This document shows, in pieces, positions 7,401 to 14,673 of a DNA stretch of 15,802 nucleotides. The position numbers were made by a program, and so were the translations under genes. Location: contig JBEKZS010000105.1 in NCBI GenBank assembly GCA_049509635.1, forward strand, positions 1 to 15,802, written 5' to 3'. Source of the DNA: Roseiarcus sp049509635 (GTDB lineage Bacteria > Pseudomonadota > Alphaproteobacteria > Rhizobiales > Beijerinckiaceae). Numbering within the stretch: the first letter of the stretch is position 1; every line of letters begins with the position of its first letter. The notes below the pieces were generated by a model. That model did no database searches and was not told the DNA's origin. It worked only from the letters and a program-made list of their open reading frames with translations.

Positions 7401-7837
7401 GGGCGGAGAATCCCGGCGTCCTCGAGCCGCTCCCCGACGGCTGGCACGACACCGGCGACATCGTCGCCATCGATTCGGAGGGCTTCATCGCGATCAAGGG
7501 GCGCGCCAAGCGCTTCGCCAAGATCGCCGGCGAGATGGTCTCGCTTTCCGCGGTCGAGGCGATGGCGGCGGCGGTCTGGCCCCTGGCCCAGTCGATCGTC
7601 GTCTCGACGCCCGACGCGCGAAAGGGCGAACGCCTCGTACTGATCACGACGCAGGCCGACGCGAGCCGGGAGGCTCTGCTGAAGCACGCCAAGACGATCG
7701 GCGCGACCGAACTCTCGGTGCCCGCCAATATCATGGTCGTCGACAAGCCGCCCCTGCTGGGCACGGGGAAGACCGAGTACGTCGCCGCCGCCGCCCTCGC
7801 CAAGGAGCGGTTCGGCGCTGGGCTGCAGGCGGCTTGA
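4436..7837 (+). CDS. aas: Tri-domain lysophospholipid transporter / 2-acyl-GPE acyltransferase / acyl-ACP synthetase (LplT-PlsC-Aas fusion)
   Basis: This 1133-aa chain has three parts. Residues 1-410 form an MFS permease resembling LplT, starting FWTQFFSALNDNFVKNALV, which flips lysophospholipid inward. Residues about 430-620 form a PlsC acyltransferase with the HX4D motif (H456, D461) and FPEGR (523-527). Residues about 650-1130 form an AMP-binding acyl-ACP synthetase with the P-loop-like FTSGSEGTPKG from about 792, GYGVTET from 930, WHDTGD at 1003-1008, and the catalytic lysine K1112 in LLGTGKTEYV. All key residues are present, so it should re-acylate lysophosphatidylethanolamine at the inner membrane. 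E. coli has LplT and Aas as separate proteins, while the fusion occurs in many alphaproteobacteria. ATG 4436 follows AGGA. Two unknown genes follow closely in what looks like one operon. Confidence 0.95.
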   Translation: MIKQLMTSRRFAPLFWTQFFSALNDNFVKNALVILILFSLGEKTGGALVTLAGVVLIAPFFVLSALGGELADKHDKAVMAQRLKFAEIFAAAVAAAGFAMQSVPVLMVALGLFGVIAALFGPIKYGILPDHLKTQELSAGNALIESGTFVAILAGTVAGGLAAARGGEALMIVGVMMAVTLACWLSSLFIPRTGAAAPDLVVTKNPWTSTRALIRDLKSEKRLWDGTLIVSWFWLAGAVALSLLPSLVKSVVGGTQGVVTLCLMVFAIGVAVGSILAARASHLRPNLALVPIGGLLMGAFCLALAWTICGAAPATEVSPRAFLASASGLRILFDLFGVAVGGGLFVVPSFAAVQGWAAPERRARVIAAGNVISAGFIVGSGAVVAGLQYEGVGVAVIFALLGALTLGVAGLVMKTWGREGVRDVGGFLFKALFRVEVRGIENLPAAGTRLVIAPNHVSLLDGPLLHSVLPIDAAFAVDTGIATAWWSKPFMAMIRAYKIDPTRPLATRHLVNLVRSGEPLVIFPEGRVTVTGSLMKVYDGAAMIADKGDAWIVPVRIEGAQRSTLSYLHKSQIKKSWFPKITVTFLPAVKLKFDDALRGKARRVAAGAALQDVMIDAMVLNTTMEQTLFEGLANAWRNRDAGRPAVEDPIAGPLSYRKLILGAQVLGRKLEPMTSVGENVGVLLPNSTGVAVTFFALQTIGRVPAMLNFSAGPVSVRAACLAAQVKVILTSRAFIEKGRLEPLVEALAAEARIVYLDDLRKTIGAIDKLRGLLAGARQRVARASDDPAVVLFTSGSEGTPKGVVLSHRNILANAAQALARVDANAEDKVFNVLPVFHSFGLTGGLMMPLLGGIPVYLYPSPLHYRIIPELIYQTNATILFGTDTFLSGYARSAHPYDFRSLRLVLAGAEAVKERTRALYFSRFGVRILEGYGVTETAPVLAMNTPMANKPGTVGRLSPLMEARLEPVPGIEEGGRLFVRGPNVMLGYLRAENPGVLEPLPDGWHDTGDIVAIDSEGFIAIKGRAKRFAKIAGEMVSLSAVEAMAAAVWPLAQSIVVSTPDARKGERLVLITTQADASREALLKHAKTIGATELSVPANIMVVDKPPLLGTGKTEYVAAAALAKERFGAGLQAA

Positions 7838-7871
7838 CGCAGGCGCGACCGCCCGGCTCGGGAGCGCGGGC

Positions 7872-8822
7872 ATGCTGACGGTCTGGCTGCGCGCCCTGCG
7901 GCAGAAGCGACTCGACCTCGCCTTCCGCACCGGCCGCGGGATCCGCACGCGGATCGTCGAGCGGCCCGCCGAATGGATGACGCGCGAGGCGCTGGAGCGG
8001 CTCGTCGCCGACATGAGGTCGGTGACGCAGCGAACGCTGCCGGCGGGATCGCTCGACTACGGCGTGTTCAGCGACGACGGCGAGCAGTTGAAGCGCGCGA
8101 TCCTCACCATCCTCTATGACGAGGCGACGGATCGGCCGATCGCGTTCAATGCGCTCGCGGTTCTCGACGTCTCCATGCACGGGCGGCCCGCGATCGTCAC
8201 CCATCTCGGCCTCGTCATGATCGATCCGGGCATCCAGGGCCGCGGGCTGTCCTGGATCCTCTACGGCCTGACCTGCCTGATCCTGTTCGTGCGCAACCAG
8301 TTTCGTCCGATCTGGCTCTCCAACGTCACCCAGGCGCCCGCGATCGTCGGCAAGGTCGCCGAGACGTTCTCCGACGTCTTCCCGAGCCCCGAGGACGGCG
8401 CACGGCGGAGCTTCGAGCATCTTGTGCTGGCGCGGCAGATCATGGGGCGCCATCGGCGCGCGTTCGGCGTCGGCGAGGACGCCGGATTCGACGAGGCGCG
8501 TTTCGTGATCAGCGACGCCTACACCGGCGGATCGGCGGCGCTCAAGAAGAGCCTCGCCGCCGCGCCGAAGCACCGCCATGGGAAATTCAACGAATTCTGC
8601 GCCCGCGAGCTCGACTACGAGCGCGGCGACGATTTTCTGCAGATCGGGCGGATCGATCTGGCTGCGAGCCGGCGCTATCTGCTGGAGATCGTGCCCAGAG
8701 CCTCGCTTCCGGGCGTGCTCGCGACGCTCGGCTTCATCGTCCTGCAGCGGGTCGCGCTGCCCGCGATCCACTGGTTCAGCGCCGACCGCAGCTGGGGGAT
8801 ATTGCGGCCGTGGCCCAAATGA
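7872..8822 (+). CDS. GNAT-like protein of unknown function, linked to aas
   Basis: This 316-aa protein starts at ATG 7872, 34 bp after aas, with GGGAG upstream. Residues 75-135 look like the core of an N-acetyltransferase (GNAT) fold: beta strands (AILTILYD; IAFNALAVLDV), a strand THLGLVMID, then PGIQGRGLSWILY (119-131). The last of these resembles the acetyl-CoA loop Q/R-x-x-G-x-G/A, with Ser in the last place. A downstream segment, WLSNVTQAPAIVGKVAETF (148-166), looks strongly conserved. The C-terminus (278-300) is hydrophobic and may be membrane-associated. From memory, similar uncharacterised proteins exist in other bacteria, but I cannot name a family. Linkage to aas suggests a lipid-related acyl or aminoacyl transfer, which is an inference. 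Confidence 0.8.
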   Translation: MLTVWLRALRQKRLDLAFRTGRGIRTRIVERPAEWMTREALERLVADMRSVTQRTLPAGSLDYGVFSDDGEQLKRAILTILYDEATDRPIAFNALAVLDVSMHGRPAIVTHLGLVMIDPGIQGRGLSWILYGLTCLILFVRNQFRPIWLSNVTQAPAIVGKVAETFSDVFPSPEDGARRSFEHLVLARQIMGRHRRAFGVGEDAGFDEARFVISDAYTGGSAALKKSLAAAPKHRHGKFNEFCARELDYERGDDFLQIGRIDLAASRRYLLEIVPRASLPGVLATLGFIVLQRVALPAIHWFSADRSWGILRPWPK

Positions 8823-8844
8823 CCGCGGGAGCATCACGCCAGCC

Positions 8845-10053
8845 ATGAGCGCCGTGTTCGAACCCCTGATCATGGCGGAATCGCTGATGAACGCGCTGAC
8901 GGGCGCCGGACTCGCCATCGTCGCGCGCGCGAACCAGCGGGTCGATCCCCGCGGCCCCGTTTCGCGGCGCGTCGTCTTCGCCCTCAGCCTCGTCAGCGCG
9001 TTCTTCTTCGCCCGGGCCGCGGGATGGATCGCCGGCTCGGACCCGCTCGCCCGCCTCGCCACCGCGCTCGCCGGCGCGACGCCGCTCGCTGCGCTCTGGC
9101 TCGCCGAGGGCCTGTTGCGGCGGCATGCGCCGCCGGCGATGAAGATCGCCCTGACCGCCGGCTGCGTGCTGATCGCGGCGCTGGCGGCATTGTTTCCGCA
9201 GTGGACGACCCTCGACGAGATTCTGCTGCTCGTCGACGTCGTCGGCGGCTATGCGGCGCTTGCCTGGCTTCTGCTGAACCGCGACCGGTCGAGCCTGGCC
9301 GCCGCCGAGAACCGCACGATCCGGCGACTGTTGGTCGCACTGCCGTTTCTGCTGCTGACGCTGCTGACGGACTTCCGCGGCCTGTTCCCGGCGATTCCAA
9401 TGCGGCTCGGCGCGCTCGGCGTCGCCGTGCTGATCTATTCCTGCTTCGGCGCGAACGGCCTCAGCGCCCCCGGCCGGACTCGCATCTTCAATCTGGCCGG
9501 CTTTCTCGTGATCGCGGCGGCCCTGGCGCTCGGCTTCGCGGCGACCCAGAACGTCGCGGACGGCGCGCTCGATTTCATGATCGCAGCCGTCGTCTTCTGC
9601 GGGCTCGTGCTCGCCGGGCTCGCGTCCGAGGAGATCGGCGCGCGCAGCGAGCGGGCGCGGGCGCCGTCGCCGCTGCTGGACGCCGCGGACAGCCGGGCCT
9701 TCGAAGCGGCGCTCAAGGGCGATCCGATCCTGCAGGACGCGCGGATATTCGTCGGCGCAGAGCTCGCGGACGTCGTCCATCCCGAACTCGTCGCGCTGCT
9801 GACGCGCCGCCCCATTCTGCTGAGACGCGAGGCGCCGTGGCGAATGCCGCCCGATTGCGAAGGGGTCGAGCGCGCGATGTCCCTCCTCCTGACTTACGAC
9901 GCCACCCATCTGATGCGGCTCGGTTCCGCGCCGCTGCGGATTGCGGCGTTCGCGGTGCCGTCTATCGCGGACGACCCGCGCACCGAGATGGAGATCGTCG
10001 TCGCGCAGCGGCTCGGCGAGGCGCTCTATGCGAAGACGCCGTCGCACGATTGA
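8845..10053 (+). CDS. Eight-TM membrane protein with soluble C-terminal domain, function unknown
   Basis: This 402-aa protein starts at ATG 8845, 22 bp after the GNAT-like gene, though the Shine-Dalgarno is weak (GGGAG at a long distance). In-frame ATGs at 8872 and 8887 are alternatives. Hydrophobic segments at about 42-63, 66-90, 99-117, 124-145, 160-181, 186-203, 213-233 and 240-262 give eight membrane helices. Arg-rich loops at 146-161 and 265-273 suggest the cytoplasmic side. Residues 270-402 form a soluble domain of mixed alpha/beta character, with no kinase, GGDEF or known enzyme motif that I can see. It looks like the last gene of an aas operon. A receptor, a lipid-handling protein and a transporter partner are all possible. 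I do not recognise the family. Confidence 0.75.
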   Translation: MSAVFEPLIMAESLMNALTGAGLAIVARANQRVDPRGPVSRRVVFALSLVSAFFFARAAGWIAGSDPLARLATALAGATPLAALWLAEGLLRRHAPPAMKIALTAGCVLIAALAALFPQWTTLDEILLLVDVVGGYAALAWLLLNRDRSSLAAAENRTIRRLLVALPFLLLTLLTDFRGLFPAIPMRLGALGVAVLIYSCFGANGLSAPGRTRIFNLAGFLVIAAALALGFAATQNVADGALDFMIAAVVFCGLVLAGLASEEIGARSERARAPSPLLDAADSRAFEAALKGDPILQDARIFVGAELADVVHPELVALLTRRPILLRREAPWRMPPDCEGVERAMSLLLTYDATHLMRLGSAPLRIAAFAVPSIADDPRTEMEIVVAQRLGEALYAKTPSHD

Positions 10054-10163
10054 GCGCGCCCCCGGCCCCGGCGAGAATTTGCCGGCCGCGCCGCTTTGAT
10101 GCCTGGGACTCAGGCGCTATGACTGGACCGGAAGACCCGACGCAGCCCTCCCGAGAGCTCAGC

Positions 10164-11207
10164 ATGCCTGAAAGCCAAATCTCCTCCTTGCCGACTCGGC
10201 GGCTCGGCCGCGCCGAAGTCGTGGTGACCGAACTCGGACTCGGCACCGCGCCGCTCGGCGAGAACTGGGACATCATCGCGGAGGACGAGGCCGGCGCGCT
10301 GCTGGGCGCGGCTTGGGAGGGCGGCGTGCGCTATTTCGACACGTCACCCTGGTACGGCAAGGGCCAGGCGGAGCATCGCCTCGGCCGCGCGCTGTATCGA
10401 CGGGCGCGCGGCGAATTCGTCGTCTCCAGCAAAGTCGGCCGACTTCTGCGTCGGCCGCTGAAGCCCGGCCCGTTCGCGCGCGGCGATTGGCTCGGCGGGC
10501 TCGAGTTCGACGCCGTGTTCGACTACAGCTACGATGGGATCATGCGGTCGTTCGAGGACAGCCTGCAGCGGCTCGGCATGAACCTGATCGACGTGCTGCT
10601 GATCCATGACCTCGACGCCTGGCACTTCAAGACCGAGGCCAAGGTCGGCGCCTATATGAACCAGCTGTTCACGAGCGGCTGGCGCGCCCTCGAGGAATTG
10701 CGCGACCAGGGCGTCATCAAGGGCATCGGCGCCGGTTTCAACACAATGGGCACGATCCCGCGCTATCTCGAACTGTTCGACATCGATTTCTTCCTCCTCG
10801 CGATGCGCTACACTCTGCTCGAACAGGACGTGCTCGACCGCGAATTCGCTCTGTGCGCCGAGCGCGGCGTCGGGGTGGTGATCGGCGGGCCCTACAATTC
10901 CGGCATCCTGGCGACCGGCGCCGTGGCGGGCGCGATGCACAATTATTCCCCCGCCGGCCCCGCCGTGCTGGAGCGGGTCGCCAGGATCGAGGCGATCTGC
11001 CGGGCCCACGGGACGCCGCTCGACGCCGCCGCGCTGCAATTCCCGCTCGGTCACCCCATCGTCGCCGCCGTGATTCCCGGCGCTGTCTCGCGCGCCCAGG
11101 TCGCGCGCAACCTCGCCGCCTTCCGCCATCCCATACCTGCCGATCTCTGGGCGGAGCTGAAGCACGAGCGGCTGCTGCGCCCCGACGCGCCGGCGCCGCA
11201 GCGGTGA
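10164..11207 (+). CDS. Aldo/keto reductase, D-threo-aldose 1-dehydrogenase-like
   Basis: This 347-aa TIM-barrel NAD(P)-dependent oxidoreductase has the N-terminal family signature RRLGRAEVVVTELGLGTAPLG at 12-32. It also has the full catalytic tetrad: D59 and Y64 in FDTSPWYG, K90 in SSKVGR, and H148 in LLIHDLD. The sequence suits the branch that includes D-threo-aldose (L-fucose) 1-dehydrogenase and pyridoxal 4-dehydrogenase, which oxidise or reduce a sugar or aldehyde in the cytoplasm. The substrate cannot be fixed from the sequence. Length is normal for the family. ATG 10164 starts close to the conserved region; an in-frame ATG at 10119 would add 15 residues and is also possible. The MFS exporter gene follows 61 bp downstream. 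Confidence 0.9.
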   Translation: MPESQISSLPTRRLGRAEVVVTELGLGTAPLGENWDIIAEDEAGALLGAAWEGGVRYFDTSPWYGKGQAEHRLGRALYRRARGEFVVSSKVGRLLRRPLKPGPFARGDWLGGLEFDAVFDYSYDGIMRSFEDSLQRLGMNLIDVLLIHDLDAWHFKTEAKVGAYMNQLFTSGWRALEELRDQGVIKGIGAGFNTMGTIPRYLELFDIDFFLLAMRYTLLEQDVLDREFALCAERGVGVVIGGPYNSGILATGAVAGAMHNYSPAGPAVLERVARIEAICRAHGTPLDAAALQFPLGHPIVAAVIPGAVSRAQVARNLAAFRHPIPADLWAELKHERLLRPDAPAPQR

Positions 11208-11268
11208 GACGGCGCGAAGTCATCCGGCGTTCGCCGGGCGCGTCGGTCCCGCCGGAGCAAGGCCGGAA

Positions 11269-12549
11269 GTGACCGCGAATCCCGCCGCCCTCGGCTGGGA
11301 GGCCGGCGTCAACCCGTATTGGCGGCGCAATCTCTACGTCTGCCTGTTCGGTTCGTTCACGAACATGGCGGCGATGACGCTGATCCTGCCGTTCCTGCCC
11401 AACTACATCCGCGACCTCGGCGTCGGCGCTCCCGACGCGATCGTGTTCTGGTCGGCCACGGCGTTCAGCGCCGCCTTTCTCGCCGCCGCGCTCGTCTCGC
11501 CGATCTGGGGCTGGCTCGCCGATCTCTACGGGCGCAAGCCGATGCTGATCCGCGCCAGCCTCGGCATGGCGGTCGCCATGTCGATGATGGGCATGGCGCG
11601 CAACGTCCACGAACTCGTGGCGCTGCGCGCCGCGGCCGGGCTGCTCGGCGGCTATACTTCCGGCTGCGTCATTCTGGTCGCCAGCCAGACGCCGAGGGAC
11701 CGCTCGGCCTGGGCGCTCGGCAAGCTTTCGATCGGGTCGCTGTCGGGCAGCCTGCTCGGGCCATTGATCGGCGGCGTCTTGCCCGGCCTCGTCGGGCTGC
11801 GCCAGACCTTCTTTCTAGCCGGCGCGGTGATCTTCCTGTCGTTTCTCATGACCGCCTTGGTGATCCGCGAGGACCGCAGCCTGCGGCCGGGCCGGCGCGC
11901 TGGCGGCGAGCCGGGCGCGTGGCGCCAGATCCCCGACAAGCGTCCGGTCGCCGCCATGCTCGCCTCGGCGCTGCTGCTGATGGTCGCAAACATGTCGGTC
12001 GAGCCGATCATCACGATATTCGTCGGCGAGATCGCGAAGCCGCGCGACAATGTCGTCCTGCTTGCCGGGCTCGCCATGTCGGCGGCGGCCTTCGCCAGCA
12101 TGATCGCCGCGCCTAGCATCGGCCGCTACGCGGACCGTCACGGTCATTGGCGCGTCGTCGTGATCTCGCTCGCCGTAGCCGGCGCGCTGCTCATCCCTCA
12201 GGGTTTCGCTTCGGCGCCGTGGCAGCTCGTGGCCCTGCGTTTCCTGATGGGATTGGCGCTCGCCGGACTCCTGCCCGCGATCACCGCCCTCATCCGCCGG
12301 AGCGCGCCGGACGCCGCGATGGGCCGGATCCTGGGCTTCTCCCAGTCCGCGCAATATCTCGGACAGATCGCCGGCCCGCTCGCCGGCGCGACGGTCGCCG
12401 CGCGTTTCGGCATGCCGATGGTCTTCTTCGTGACCGCGTTCGCGCTGCTGGCGGGCGCGGCGGCGAACGAATCGGTCAGGCGGGCGGTCGGCCGCGGGCG
12501 ATACGACCTCGGCGCCGGTAGCCCGGCGGGCGAGACCGCGGCGTCCTGA
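11269..12549 (+). CDS. MFS transporter, DHA1 drug-efflux type (MdtG/TetA-like)
   Basis: This 426-aa protein has about 12 hydrophobic segments. Motif A of the major facilitator family, GWLADLYGRKPML, is at 81-93 between helices 2 and 3. A partial second-half copy (PSIGRYADRHGH) follows helix 8. The N-terminal helix region and the Gly-rich GGYTSGCVILVASQTP segment are typical of MdtG/TetA-like proton antiporters that export drugs or metabolites across the inner membrane. The substrate is unknown. The start is GTG 11269, the first codon before the sequence leading to helix 1, with a purine-rich stretch upstream. It may be co-transcribed with the aldo/keto reductase. It is convergent with mtgA, 54 bp away, with no clear terminator hairpin between them. 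Confidence 0.9.
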   Translation: MTANPAALGWEAGVNPYWRRNLYVCLFGSFTNMAAMTLILPFLPNYIRDLGVGAPDAIVFWSATAFSAAFLAAALVSPIWGWLADLYGRKPMLIRASLGMAVAMSMMGMARNVHELVALRAAAGLLGGYTSGCVILVASQTPRDRSAWALGKLSIGSLSGSLLGPLIGGVLPGLVGLRQTFFLAGAVIFLSFLMTALVIREDRSLRPGRRAGGEPGAWRQIPDKRPVAAMLASALLLMVANMSVEPIITIFVGEIAKPRDNVVLLAGLAMSAAAFASMIAAPSIGRYADRHGHWRVVVISLAVAGALLIPQGFASAPWQLVALRFLMGLALAGLLPAITALIRRSAPDAAMGRILGFSQSAQYLGQIAGPLAGATVAARFGMPMVFFVTAFALLAGAAANESVRRAVGRGRYDLGAGSPAGETAAS

Positions 12550-12603
12550 GGCCTCTCGCCGACAGCCCGGCCGAACTTCGTCGATCGGTCGAACGGTGGG
12601 GCG

Positions 12604-13293
12604 CTATCGCGACAGGCAGTTCAGCCATTCGGAACTCCCGCTCGCCCGCAGGATGACGCCCGCCGCGAGACGGCGTTGGAACAGGCTGGGATGGGCGGGG
12701 TCTCGGCGGGTCGGGTTCGGCAGCGAGGTCGCCAGCAGCGCGGCCTCGTCGGCGTCGAGCTGGCTGGCGCGCTTGTGGAAATAGCGCTCCGCCGCAACTT
12801 CGATCCCGAACATGCCGTCGCCCCATTCGGCGATGTTGAGGTACACTTCCAGCGTGCGCGACTTCGACCAGACCTTGCCGAGGATGAGCGCCATGACGAT
12901 CTCGACCCCCTTGCGCATTTTCGAACGGCCCGGCCAGAGAAACAGGTTCTTGGCCGTCTGCATGGTGATCGTGGAGGCGCCGCGGCGGGGGCCGTCCGCG
13001 CCCCAGCCGCCGAGGACCTGGTGGAGAGCGCCCCAGTCCACCCCGTCGTTCTCACAGAACCGCGCATCCTCGGAAGCCACCACGGCGGCGATCGCCGCCG
13101 GCGCGACCTCGCTGAGCCGCACGTAGATGCGTTCGTAGCTCTTGCCCTGGATCTTTCGGCCGAACATCAGCGTCGAGACCGGCGGCGCAACGGCGTAGAG
13201 GGCGACGAGCGCCGCGAAGACGCAGGCAGGGACCAACCCGACCAGCGCGAGGCCGCGAACCAGAATGCCCAGTTTCGAACCCGGCGCCGCCAT
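12604..13293 (-). CDS. mtgA: Monofunctional biosynthetic peptidoglycan transglycosylase
   Basis: This 229-aa protein has one N-terminal membrane helix (about 8-36) and a periplasmic glycosyltransferase family 51 domain. Catalytic Glu75 lies in VASEDARFCEND. The second motif, GASTITMQTAKNLFLW, begins at 105, and LEVYLNIAEWGDGMFG at 148-163 is a further family block. It polymerises lipid II into glycan strands and lacks a transpeptidase domain, as MtgA does. Length fits the family (about 225-240 aa). The ATG at 13293 gives the normal cytoplasmic stub before the helix, although no clear Shine-Dalgarno precedes it. The frame stays open far upstream across the opposing flavoprotein gene, which is an effect of high GC. 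It is divergent from the LLM-class gene. Confidence 0.95.
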   Translation of the reverse strand: MAAPGSKLGILVRGLALVGLVPACVFAALVALYAVAPPVSTLMFGRKIQGKSYERIYVRLSEVAPAAIAAVVASEDARFCENDGVDWGALHQVLGGWGADGPRRGASTITMQTAKNLFLWPGRSKMRKGVEIVMALILGKVWSKSRTLEVYLNIAEWGDGMFGIEVAAERYFHKRASQLDADEAALLATSLPNPTRRDPAHPSLFQRRLAAGVILRASGSSEWLNCLSR

Positions 13294-13542
13294 GGCGCCG
13301 TGTTTGGCGGAAGCCGGCGTCTCGGGCAAGCGCGGGGAACGAAAGCTCGCCTCGTCGGCTGGAGGGATCCCGGTCGCGGCGGAAACGCCGGCCCCGACTG
13401 CGGCCGCCCGGACGGCGGGCTTGTCCCGCCGCCGCCGAACAGGATGTTGCGTTGCAACAGCGCGCCGGCTATGCGACGCAGGGTCGCGCCGCCCTGGCGC
13501 GCAGTCCGTCCCTGACGCCATCCCGCAACCGACAGGCGCCGC
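13294..13542. promoter_or_regulatory. Divergent intergenic region between mtgA and the LLM-class gene
   Basis: These 249 bases must carry the promoters for both neighbours. The best candidate for the plus-strand gene is TTGCGT (13447-13452) and TATGCG (13470-13475), 17 bases apart; each hexamer matches the consensus only in part. A GTTGCAAC palindrome overlaps the -35. No ribosome-bound small gene is seen. Confidence 0.3.
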
Positions 13543-14574
13543 ATGCCGCAGCATCTCGAACTCGGGCTCGACACGTTCGGCGACGTCACCGCGGGTCCGG
13601 ACGGCCGGCTCCTGCCTCAGGCGCAGGTCATCCGCAACGTCATCGACGAAGCAGTCCTCGCCGACTCGGTCGGGGTCGACTTCATCGGGCTCGGCGAGCA
13701 TCATCGCGCCGATTTCGCGATCTCGTCGCCCGAGATCGCGCTTGCCGCAATCGCCGGACGCACCAAGCGGATTCGACTCGGCTCGGCGGTGACGGTTCTC
13801 AGCTCCGACGATCCGGTGCGCGTCTTCCAGCGCTTTTCGACGCTCGACGCCGTCTCGAACGGCCGCGCCGAAGTGATCCTCGGCCGCGGATCGTTCACCG
13901 AGTCGTTCCCGCTGTTCGGCTACGAACTTTCCCAATACGAGCTCCTGTTCGAGGAGAAGCTCGATCTGTTCGCGGCGCTGATCGGCGGGGAGCCGGTCAC
14001 CTGGCGCGGCCAGACGCGGGCGGCGCTGACCGGCCAGCGGGTGTTTCCCGCGATCGAGAACGGCCGGCTGAAGACCTGGATCGGCGTCGGCGGCAGTCCG
14101 GAATCGGTCATCCGCGCGGCGCGCTACGACATGCCGCTGATGCTGGCGATCATCGGCGGCGCGCCGATCCGCTTCAAGCCATTCGTCGAACTCTATCACC
14201 GCGCCGTCGCGCAGTTCGGCCGACCGGCGCGCGCGATCGGCGCGCACTCGCCCGGCTATGTCGGCGAAACCGATTCGCAGGCGCAGGCGGACTTCTGGCC
14301 CGACTACAAGAAGATGCGCGACCGGATCGGCGCCGAGCGCGGCTGGCCGCCGATGGAGCGCGCGGAATTCGAGTCCGAGATCGAGCGCGGCTCGCTCTAT
14401 GTCGGCTCGCCGCAGACCGTCGCGCGCAAGATCGCGGCGACCGCGCAGGGCCTCGGCCTTACGCGGTTCGATCTGAAATACAGCGCGGGGACGCTCCCGC
14501 ACGACAAGCTCATGCGCGGCGTCGCGCTCTACGGCGAGACGGTGATTCCCCTCGTGCGCGCCTTGCTGGGCTGA
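13543..14574 (+). CDS. LLM-class flavin-dependent oxidoreductase (luciferase-like monooxygenase fold)
   Basis: This 343-aa protein has the TIM-barrel pattern of bacterial luciferase-like enzymes: an N-terminal strand (LELGLDTFGD), ADSVGVDFIGLGEHH (41-55) with the conserved EHH, then RIRLGSAVTVLSSDDPVRV and DAVSNGRAEVILGRGSF, which form the flavin-phosphate site. The C-terminal YVGSPQTVARKI segment is usual for the family. It should use reduced FMN, or F420 in some relatives. The substrate is unknown, and many members oxidise aldehydes, alkanes or sulphonates. The sequence appears closest to the small-protein subgroup often annotated only as LLM-class. ATG 13543 has ACAGG a few bases upstream. 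The gene stands alone, divergent from mtgA and convergent with the DUF2778 gene. Confidence 0.92.
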   Translation: MPQHLELGLDTFGDVTAGPDGRLLPQAQVIRNVIDEAVLADSVGVDFIGLGEHHRADFAISSPEIALAAIAGRTKRIRLGSAVTVLSSDDPVRVFQRFSTLDAVSNGRAEVILGRGSFTESFPLFGYELSQYELLFEEKLDLFAALIGGEPVTWRGQTRAALTGQRVFPAIENGRLKTWIGVGGSPESVIRAARYDMPLMLAIIGGAPIRFKPFVELYHRAVAQFGRPARAIGAHSPGYVGETDSQAQADFWPDYKKMRDRIGAERGWPPMERAEFESEIERGSLYVGSPQTVARKIAATAQGLGLTRFDLKYSAGTLPHDKLMRGVALYGETVIPLVRALLG

Positions 14575-14578
14575 GGCG

Positions 14579-14602
14579 CGGGCGGCGCGCTCGCAGCGCC
14601 CG
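14579..14602. terminator. Imperfect GC-rich hairpin between convergent genes
   Basis: CGGGCGGCGC (from 14579) can pair with GCGCCCG (to about 14602) with one bulged base, just after the LLM-class stop. There is no T run. It is a weak candidate for termination of the plus-strand gene. Confidence 0.3.
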
Positions 14603-14673
14603 AGCGGTCCGGCCGAGACATGTTCGCTCCCGACCCACCGCCTGGGTCGCGCGGGATCGCCGGGCCGTCCGTT

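Noticed and set aside
5282..8014. 910-codon open frame on the minus strand opposite aas
   Set aside because: It is antisense to a gene with complete MFS, PlsC and AMP-binding motifs. Its translation is Arg, Gln, His and Asp-rich low-complexity sequence without domains, as expected of a high-GC shadow frame.
8578..8844. N-terminal extension of the 8-TM protein into the GNAT-like gene
   Set aside because: The extension overlaps well-formed coding sequence of the upstream gene in another frame and is compositionally unlike the rest of the protein. ATG 8845 is more likely.
9024..10118. N-terminal extension of the aldo/keto reductase
   Set aside because: It is an alternative frame of the 8-TM gene and Arg-rich. 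The reductase family signature begins only after 10164.
13294..14502. Long upstream extension of the mtgA frame
   Set aside because: It runs antisense through the LLM-class flavoprotein gene, has no family similarity, and would put some 400 residues ahead of a normal MtgA start.
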